Shown: positions 11,946 to 17,722 of the stretch, in pieces
Layout: every line of letters starts with the position of its first letter
How positions within the stretch are numbered: the first letter of the stretch is position 1
Assembly: GCA_964549785.1 (NCBI GenBank)
Contig: CAZJXA010000052.1
Span: forward strand, 1 to 17,722
Length of the DNA stretch: 17,722 nucleotides
Reading direction: 5' to 3'
Source: JBEIUO01 sp964549785
GTDB taxonomy: Bacteria > Planctomycetota > Phycisphaerae > Phycisphaerales > UBA1924
Made by a program: the position numbers and the translations under genes
Notes under the pieces: model-generated
The model's input: only the letters and a program-made list of their open reading frames with translations
Databases searched by the model: none
Told to the model about the DNA's origin: nothing

Positions 11946-14900
11946 CCCGGCCCTCCGATGCTTCGGACTGCCTGCCCGTGTTCGGCCCGGGCCTTGTCGA
12001 GTTGGTCTTTGGTTTGTTGAACCATGTGAGGGGGGGCCTTCAGGGCGTAACCGGGGTTGTTCAGCCGGCCTTCAAGGGTGGCGATCGACCTTTCGAGATC
12101 CGCGATGGATTTCGTCAGCCGAGCGGTTTCGGCTTCACTGTCGACGGCGTCGGCGAAATCGGAAAGGTGAAATTCGCAGGGGCCGATGGCGAAGGCGACG
12201 GAAGCCGGTGGCGGAGGGACCGATGAGATTTGGCCGAGCCCGGCCAAGGTGGCGACCAGCGCGGGTTCCGGAATGGGGGAGTCCGCAGGGGCGTGCAGAA
12301 CCACTTTACGTTTGGGCTGCACGTTGTGGAGGGCTCGCACCTCGCGGATGGCGGTGACGAGCGAACGCATCGTCTCGAACGACGCCTCGGAGGCGGGGTC
12401 GATGAGGGAACGATCGATGATCGGCCATCCGGCGGTGCAGAGCGTTCCCGCTTTGGTGGGCGGCGCGAGGGTGACCCCCCGGAGGTTCGGGAGCGGATGA
12501 GAGGCCAGGTTCTCGAAGATCGCTTCGGTCACAAAGGGCATCACGGGGTGCAGCAGGCGGAGGATGACATCCAGAGCCGTACGCAGGACAGCACGCTGGC
12601 GTTCGTCGGCCGCGATGGTTGGCTTGATGGCTTCGAGATACCAATCGCAGAAATCCCGCCAGAGAAGGTCATAGAGGACCTGGGCGTAGTCGGCGTACTC
12701 AAAGTTGGCGAGGGCGGTGTCGGCGGCTTGGACGGCGCCCGCGAGGCGGGAAAGCAACCAGCGGTCGGGAAGCGAAAGTGGCGACGGGTCGTCGATGGCC
12801 ACTGGTTGGGCACGGGCGGGCTCGCCGAGGTTGGCGATCGCGAAGCGTGCGGCGTTCCAGAGTTTGTTCGCGAAGTTGCGGCCCGCATCGAACTTCGGGC
12901 TCGTGTTCCGGCCGGAAACCGAGTCTTTCGCGACCGGGAGCCGCACATCCTGAGTCTGCGTCGTCATCTGGCAGAGCGTGAAGCGCATGGCGTCCGAGCC
13001 GTGACTCGCGATGATGTCGAGCGGATCCACACCATTGCCCAAACTCTTCGACATCTTGCGACCTTCGCCGTCCTGAATCACCGCATGAATAAAAACATTG
13101 CGGAACGGGACGGGACCCTTCCCCTTCCCCTCACCCATGAAGTAGCGATTGAACATCACCATCCGCGACACCCACAGCGTGATGATCTCCCGCGCCGTAC
13201 AGAGCGTGGTGGTGGGGTTGAACGCTTCCAGCAGCCCGGCAAACCCCGGCCCCGCCGCGGCAGGATCGGGCCAACCCATCGTGGACATCGGCCAAAGCGC
13301 CGACGAAAACCAAGTGTCGAGGACGTCGGGGTCTTGNNNNNNNNNNNNNNNNNNNNNNNNNNNNNNNNNNNNNNNNNNNNNNNNNNNNNNNNNNNNNNNN
13401 NNNNNNNNNNNNNNNNNNNNNNNNNNNNNNNNNNNNCCACACCGGAATCCGATGCCCCCACCACAACTGCCGCGAAATACACCAATCCCGAATGCCGGTA
13501 TGCCACTGCTCATAAGTCTTGGCGTAGCGAGGCGGGAAAAAGGAAAGCGTGGTCTCCTCTGCTTCCGCTTTCTCCTCTGCACGGGTGTCACCCAAGGCAC
13601 CTCCACCCAAGCCACTCAACACAGAGGCATTCACACCAGAATCCAAAGCCTCATTCGCACTCTTGGCCAACCGCTCATCCGTCACCCTCACATACCACTG
13701 ATCACTCAAGTACGGCTCAATCACCGCCTTGCTCCGGTCACTGAACTTGATGCTGTGGCGATAAGGCTTCACCGCCTCCACCAGTCCGCGGCTCTCAAAC
13801 TCCTTCACCACCGCCTTGCGCCCGTCCGCCATCTTCATGCCCACAAACACGCCCGCCTCACCCACATCGCTCCAGCCGTGCTTGTCACTGATGCGGCCGT
13901 CGGGCGACATCATGTTCACCGCGTCAAGCTCGTGCCGTCTCCCGATCTCCGCATCGTTCTGGTCGTGCGCCGGCGTCACCTTCAAAAACCCCGTCGCAAA
14001 CTTCGCCTTGGGGTCGTTCTTTTCTTGCTCGCTCGTCGCCATCGCTTCCGGCAGCACCACATACGAATCCTCGATGATCGGAATAACGCGGCCCACCAAC
14101 GGCAGCACCACCTTCAAGCCCACCAAAGACTTCGCACGCGGGTCTTTCGGGCTCATCGCCACCGCCGTGTCACCCAAATACGTCTCCGGCCGCGTCGTCG
14201 CAACCGTCACGTGCTCGATCACCGTGCCATCCGCGAGTGTGGCCGGCGCAGTCAGCGGGTATCTCAGATAATAAAACGCCGCATCCACCTCTTCGTCATA
14301 ACACTCATCATCCGCCACCGCCGTCTGCAGCGCAGGGTCCCAGTTCACCAGCCGCTTGCCGCGATAAATCAGCCCATCCTTGAACAGGATAAAGAACGCT
14401 TCGCACACCGCCTTGGCGCACACCTCATCCATCGTGAAGCGCTGCCGCTCCCAATCGCACGAGCAACCCATCGCCTTCAGTTGCCCGGTGATCACCGCCT
14501 CATATTCATCCTTGAACGCCTGAATCTTCGCGACAAAGTCCTCGCGCGAAAACTGGCTCCGACGCATCTTCTCATCTTTCATCACGCGCTTCTCAACCAC
14601 CGCCTGCGTGGCGATGCCCGCGTGGTCCGTCCCCGGCATCCACAGCGTCTCAAACCCCCGCATCCGGTGCGTCCTCGCCAAAATGTCCTGCAACGTACTG
14701 TTGAGCGCGTGCCCCAGGTGCAGCCGATCGGTCACATTCGGTGGCGGCATCACGATCGAATAGGGCTTCGCGTCGCCCCGCAGCACCCGGGCCGGGTCCG
14801 CGTGAAAGGCCCCTGACGCCACCCAGCGTTCCCATATCCGACCCTCGTGCTCCGCGGGCCGATACTGTTTCGGCAGTTCGGAAACCGATCCGGCCGACAA

Positions 14901-14951
14901 TGAAGGACCGCTCGTTCCCGCGGCCGCCGGTATGGAATCGTTTGAAGACAT
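11942..14951 (-). CDS. valS: Valyl-tRNA synthetase, interrupted by an assembly gap
   Basis: Class I synthetase charging tRNA-Val. From an ATG at 14951, 505 codons run to the gap edge (13437) and 464 more residues follow from 13336 to the TGA at 11942. Motifs: HIGH variant HLGH (78-81), editing-domain TTRPET (252-257) and VTPAHDQND, WCISRQLWWGHRIPVW just before the gap, DPDVLDTWFSSALWP just after it, KMSKS at about 13043-13057, an anticodon-binding domain, and the C-terminal ValS coiled-coil arm (LTKSIADLERSIATLEGRL). Both gap edges fall on codon boundaries of the expected ValS sequence, so the gene is probably intact in nature with roughly 30-50 codons missing. An extra segment of about 30 residues (437-468, GLGGGALGDTRAEEKAEAEE core) precedes FFPPRYAKTYEQW. 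GC skew of the coding strand flips at about 13020. No SD at the start; the 3' end is coupled to the DUF1570 gene. Confidence 0.93.
13337..13436. other. Assembly gap (100 N)
   Basis: Exactly 100 unknown bases inside valS. Because the flanks are in frame with each other only if the true length is a multiple of three, and 100 is not, this is most likely a default placeholder for a gap of unknown size. E. coli ValS, as I recall it, has about 29 residues between the corresponding motifs. Confidence 0.98.
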
Positions 14952-15036
14952 GCGGGCCGACTGTAGGGAACGTTGATCCTGATCCCGCGTCCCCGCACCC
15001 CCGTTCGTCGCCCGGTTTCAGGAGCCTTTTCGCCCC
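14952..15036. promoter_or_regulatory. Divergent valS / TPR-gene spacer
   Basis: 85 bp between two divergent ATG codons must hold promoters for both directions. An AGGAG lies 12 bases before the TPR start at 15037, slightly far for an SD. No convincing promoter boxes, T-box or other leader structure for valS was recognised. Confidence 0.3.
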
Positions 15037-16065
15037 ATGCCGAACCCCCAAGCCCATTCCACTCCCCGCCGCCGCGGTCCCGCTCTGGCGGCTCTTGTGG
15101 GCGGCCTCACCGCATCTACCGTCGCGGTTGTCCTTTGGACTGGCCGCACCAAACCCCCCGATCTCGCGGCACAATCATCCAACACCGCCCCCAAACCCAA
15201 CGACCCCGCCAAAGCCGCCGAAGTCCTCGCCGCTGTGGAAAAGTTCCGCGCCCAAGGCGAAGTCAAGAAGGCCGAAACCATCCTTCGCGCGGCCGCCACT
15301 GACTATCCGGAGGATCAGTCCTTCCCCCTCGCCCTCGCCGAACTGCTCGTCGCCGACCGCCGGCTGAGCGACGCCTACGCGTCCTACGAAAAGGCCCTCT
15401 CGATCGGCCCCGCCGACGCCCTGCTCGAGTTCGCGGCCGGCACCGTCGCCAACATGATCGGCCGCACCGACCGCGCGATCGAGCACTATTCCGCTGCCCA
15501 AGCGGCGGACAAGGCCGATCCTCGTTTCCCTCTGTATCTCGCGATGGTGCAGGCCAAAAAAGGCCAGATCGTCGAAGCCAAGGCCAATCTTCTGATCGCG
15601 GGGAAACTCAACCCCGACGATGCCACTGTCTGGGGAACGCTCGCCGACCTCTCGCTCCGTGAAAATGCTATTCCGCTCGCCCTTCAGCACATCGCCAAGG
15701 CCCGGGACCTCGAGCCCGAGGCCACCGTGTGGCGTGTCATCGAAGCCCGGGCGTTCAAGCGTGGTAACAAGCCCGAGCAGGCCCTCGGGGTGCTCATCGG
15801 GCTCTCCCCGATGCAACGCCTCGAGGACGGCGTGCTTTCGACGATGGGCGAGTGCTATGGGCTTCTGGGCCGCCCCGAGGACGCGACCAAGATCTATCGG
15901 GAAGCCGTTGACCTGCAGCCGCTTGATGGAGCACTCACGCTCGAGTACGCCCGCTGGCTCGAGCGTTCCGGGCAACTGCAAGAGGCCCTCAGCATGGCCA
16001 AGCGGTCGGTCACCCTTCTGGCCCCCGGGGCAGCGGAAGTTGTAACGCGGCTTGAAGGGAAATGA
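15037..16065 (+). CDS. Membrane-anchored TPR-repeat protein
   Basis: 342 residues from an ATG at 15037. Basic residues (RRRG, 11-14) precede one hydrophobic segment (15-34), a signal anchor that would place the rest outside the cytoplasm. Residues about 61-330 are tandem helical repeats of TPR type: GEVKKAETILRAAATDYPED, RLSDAYASYEKALSIGP, GRTDRAIEHYSAAQAADKAD, GQIVEAKANLLIAGKLNPDD, AIPLALQHIAKARDLEPE, GRPEDATKIYREAVDLQP, GQLQEALSMAKRSV. Such arrays bind peptides or partner proteins; no catalytic motif is present. Its TGA overlaps the ATG of the following M48 protease (ATGA), so the two are probably made together. By analogy with BepA, where M48 and TPR are fused, this may be the substrate-binding partner of the protease. 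Confidence 0.85.
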   Translation: MPNPQAHSTPRRRGPALAALVGGLTASTVAVVLWTGRTKPPDLAAQSSNTAPKPNDPAKAAEVLAAVEKFRAQGEVKKAETILRAAATDYPEDQSFPLALAELLVADRRLSDAYASYEKALSIGPADALLEFAAGTVANMIGRTDRAIEHYSAAQAADKADPRFPLYLAMVQAKKGQIVEAKANLLIAGKLNPDDATVWGTLADLSLRENAIPLALQHIAKARDLEPEATVWRVIEARAFKRGNKPEQALGVLIGLSPMQRLEDGVLSTMGECYGLLGRPEDATKIYREAVDLQPLDGALTLEYARWLERSGQLQEALSMAKRSVTLLAPGAAEVVTRLEGK

Positions 16066-17480
16066 ATCTGCTCCAGTTCCTTCTCATTCTCTCCGTCGCT
16101 TGCATCCACCTGCACAATCAGGTGGGCCGCGCTGCGCTCACCACCAGCAGTCCCCCCGCGCAGACATCGCTGCGCGTCCTCACCCTCTTCGCGGCACTCG
16201 CGGCGCTCCTCTGGCTTTCCCAGGTCGTCTGTGCCCGTTTCATGGATCGAGGCCGCCGAAACGCTTGGGGGAGTGCCCATTTCGCCCTCTCCGCAAGCCG
16301 TGTTCTGGGCCTCGCTCTCCTCTACTGGACGACCTTCTTTCTCGGCTGGGCCGACGCCGTGCGAGCCTTCCTGGGCGACCCCATCCTCGTCGACGAAGTC
16401 GTCGCCTGTCTGCCTTTCTGGCTGCTCGTCGCCTTCGGATGGTGGGCCCACGAACCCGTCGAGCGCCGCATCCGCGAGGCCGCCCTGACCCGCGAGATCG
16501 ACCAGGGCGTCGCGCTGAGACCGATCGAGTCGCGGCTCGCCTACACCTGGTCAAACGTCCGCCAGCAGGCTCTCGTCTGGCTCGTCCCCGTGCTCGCTCT
16601 CGCGACGTGGTCGGAGGCCGTTGACCACGCCGCCGCGAACGTCGGGCTTGACACCGGATCGGCCTCCATCGAAACCTTTCGGCTTGTCGGGTCGCTGGCC
16701 GTGTTCGTCCTTGCCCCGGTCGCCATCCGCCGTGCCTGGAAAACCGTCGAACTCGGACCCGGCGAACTCCGGGACCGCATCACCGCCGTCTCCCGCTTCC
16801 ACAACGTCCGGGCGGCCGGCCCCTACGTCTGGTCCACGCCCGGCGACGGGATCAACGCCGCTGTCGTGGGGTTCCTCCACCCATTCCGATACCTGCTCAT
16901 CTCCCGCTCGATGCTTGAAACCTTCTCCGAGGGCTCGCTCATCGCCGTCGTCGCTCACGAAGTCGCCCATCTCAAGCTCCGCCACATGATGTGGCTGGGC
17001 CTCGCGGTCCTTGCCACCGTCGGCCTGAGCGGCTGGGGGCTTACCGCCCTCGACTACACCGTTCCAGTCCTCCGTCCGTGGCTCAACGAGGCTACCGCCG
17101 CCGCCGCGACCCTGGTCGCCGTCGTCGTCGTGTTCGGTTTTGTCAGCCGCCGCTTCGAATGGCAGGCTGATGCGTTCGCCGTTCGCCACGTGGCGAAAAC
17201 CTCGACCGATGGTCCCGCGATCAGCAGCGCCGCCTGGGGGGCCCTCACCGGGGCCCTGGCGCAAGTCGCAGCTTCCGACAATATGAGCATGCGCCGATGG
17301 GGTTGGCGGCACGGCTCGCTGGCCGACCGCTGCCGTCGGGTGCGGTTATTAAACGGCCGCGACGTTGATTCTCGCTTCCCGATCGACGTTCATGCCGCGA
17401 TTATCAAGCTGGTCACGGTCGTCGTGATCCTCGGGTCCTATCTCCCTTTAATTTGGCTGTCGCTGTCGGAGCATTCCTGA
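16062..17480 (+). CDS. M48-family membrane metalloprotease (HtpX/Ste24-like)
   Basis: 472 residues from an ATG at 16062 that overlaps the TPR gene stop. The N-terminal half has several hydrophobic segments (about 1-17, 37-58, 80-97, 112-128, 168-184, 207-222). The peptidase region has VVAHEVAHLKLRH with zinc ligands H299 and H303 and catalytic E300, followed after two more membrane segments (about 312-330, 344-361) by RRFEWQADAFAV, whose E366 is the expected third ligand and D370 completes ExxxD. A region SLADRCRRVRLL and a C-terminal membrane segment (about 448-466) follow. M48 membrane proteases take part in membrane-protein quality control; with many N-terminal segments and about 470 residues this is longer than HtpX (about 290) and nearer to Ste24-like proteins. 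Operon: TPR gene before it, M20 peptidase three bases after it. Confidence 0.88.
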   Translation: MNLLQFLLILSVACIHLHNQVGRAALTTSSPPAQTSLRVLTLFAALAALLWLSQVVCARFMDRGRRNAWGSAHFALSASRVLGLALLYWTTFFLGWADAVRAFLGDPILVDEVVACLPFWLLVAFGWWAHEPVERRIREAALTREIDQGVALRPIESRLAYTWSNVRQQALVWLVPVLALATWSEAVDHAAANVGLDTGSASIETFRLVGSLAVFVLAPVAIRRAWKTVELGPGELRDRITAVSRFHNVRAAGPYVWSTPGDGINAAVVGFLHPFRYLLISRSMLETFSEGSLIAVVAHEVAHLKLRHMMWLGLAVLATVGLSGWGLTALDYTVPVLRPWLNEATAAAATLVAVVVVFGFVSRRFEWQADAFAVRHVAKTSTDGPAISSAAWGALTGALAQVAASDNMSMRRWGWRHGSLADRCRRVRLLNGRDVDSRFPIDVHAAIIKLVTVVVILGSYLPLIWLSLSEHS

Positions 17481-17483
17481 TCC

Positions 17484-17722
17484 ATGTCCCTCAACTCCCT
17501 TGAACAGCGCGTCTGCTCCGTCCTCACCGCCCGCCACGACGCCATGATCGCCGACCTCCGCGAGGCCGTCGAAATCCCTACCAAGTCGGGCTACAACCCG
17601 GGCCTCGATACCTACCGGACCCTGATGCAGGCCCGCCTCGAACATCTGGGCGGCACTTCCCGGCTCATCCCCGGCGATCCCCGCCCCCCTTGGATCGACC
17701 CCGACGATCGCGGCACCCAACC
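17484..17722 (+). CDS. M20-family peptidase, N-terminus only (cut by window end)
   Basis: 79 complete codons from an ATG at 17484, three bases after the M48 stop; the frame is open at the window end. The start MSLNSLEQRVCSVLTARHDAM is followed by DLREAVEIPTKSGYNPGLDT, then a helix (YRTLMQARLEHLGG) and a strand ending PGDPRPPWI. This is the usual N-terminus of M20 zinc carboxypeptidase/deacylases (ArgE/DapE/carboxypeptidase G2 type), which begin with a helix, an IP(S/T)xSG-like turn and the lid helix ending in LG. The metal-binding HxD and later motifs lie beyond the window, so activity and subfamily cannot be judged. The context suggests co-transcription with the TPR and M48 genes. Confidence 0.75.
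   Translation, partial: MSLNSLEQRVCSVLTARHDAMIADLREAVEIPTKSGYNPGLDTYRTLMQARLEHLGGTSRLIPGDPRPPWIDPDDRGTQ

Noticed and set aside
13131..13615. Apparent frameshift or two separate valS genes
   Set aside because: Explained by the 100-N placeholder; both edges are in the proper ValS frame.
12230..14816. Long plus-strand open frames of about 500 codons opposite valS
   Set aside because: They are antisense to clear ValS motifs, rich in Arg/His/Pro, cross the N gap, and show no domain signature; a by-product of high GC and codon bias.
1..17722. CRISPR arrays, tRNA/rRNA genes, insertion sequences, phage or plasmid genes
   Set aside because: No regular spaced repeats, cloverleaf-like sequences, transposase or integrase proteins were seen on either strand.

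Overview
The window is GC-rich, densely packed bacterial DNA, most probably from a planctomycete (Planctomycetota, possibly Phycisphaerae-like). This placement is inferred from gene content: a DUF1570-type metalloprotease, a giant membrane protein with a Pro/Ser/Glu-rich disordered region next to a double von Willebrand A (VWA) / amidotransferase-like protein, a DUF4340-like protein, a standalone CsrA, frequent TTG/GTG starts and weak Shine-Dalgarno (SD) sites. No rRNA, tRNA, CRISPR array, phage gene or insertion sequence was recognised.

Region by region. (a) 1-2325, all minus strand: a LuxR-type response regulator (cut by the window start), a PilZ-DnaJ fusion protein, CsrA and a small NifU-C Fe-S scaffold. 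It reads as a regulatory island combining two-component, c-di-GMP and post-transcriptional control. (b) 2402-3778, plus: a membrane-anchored DUF4340-like protein, convergent with (c) trpD (3793-4845, minus), whose active-site loops differ from the textbook enzyme. (d) 4872-10743, plus: two very large genes 31 bp apart that form an envelope module: a 956-residue membrane/coiled-coil/disordered protein and a 989-residue VWA-GATase-like-VWA protein. (e) A convergent hairpin at 10778-10796, then minus-strand valS followed by a DUF1570 metalloprotease with a TTGA stop/start overlap. valS is interrupted by a run of 100 N, an assembly gap. (f) 15037-end, plus, divergent from valS: a TPR protein, an M48 membrane protease (ATGA overlap) and the 5' end of an M20 peptidase, apparently one operon.

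How they may work together. CsrA's leader carries three GGA triplets, one in a small hairpin loop and one in the SD, which suggests autoregulation. PilZ-J could link c-di-GMP to Hsp70 recruitment. The VWA pair and the TPR/M48 pair both look like cell-envelope assembly or quality-control functions, and two unrelated HExxH zinc proteases flank valS. These links are inferences. The best candidates for something undescribed are the PilZ-J fusion beside csrA, the giant disordered protein/double-VWA pair, the divergent TrpD, and the abrupt GC-skew flip inside valS.
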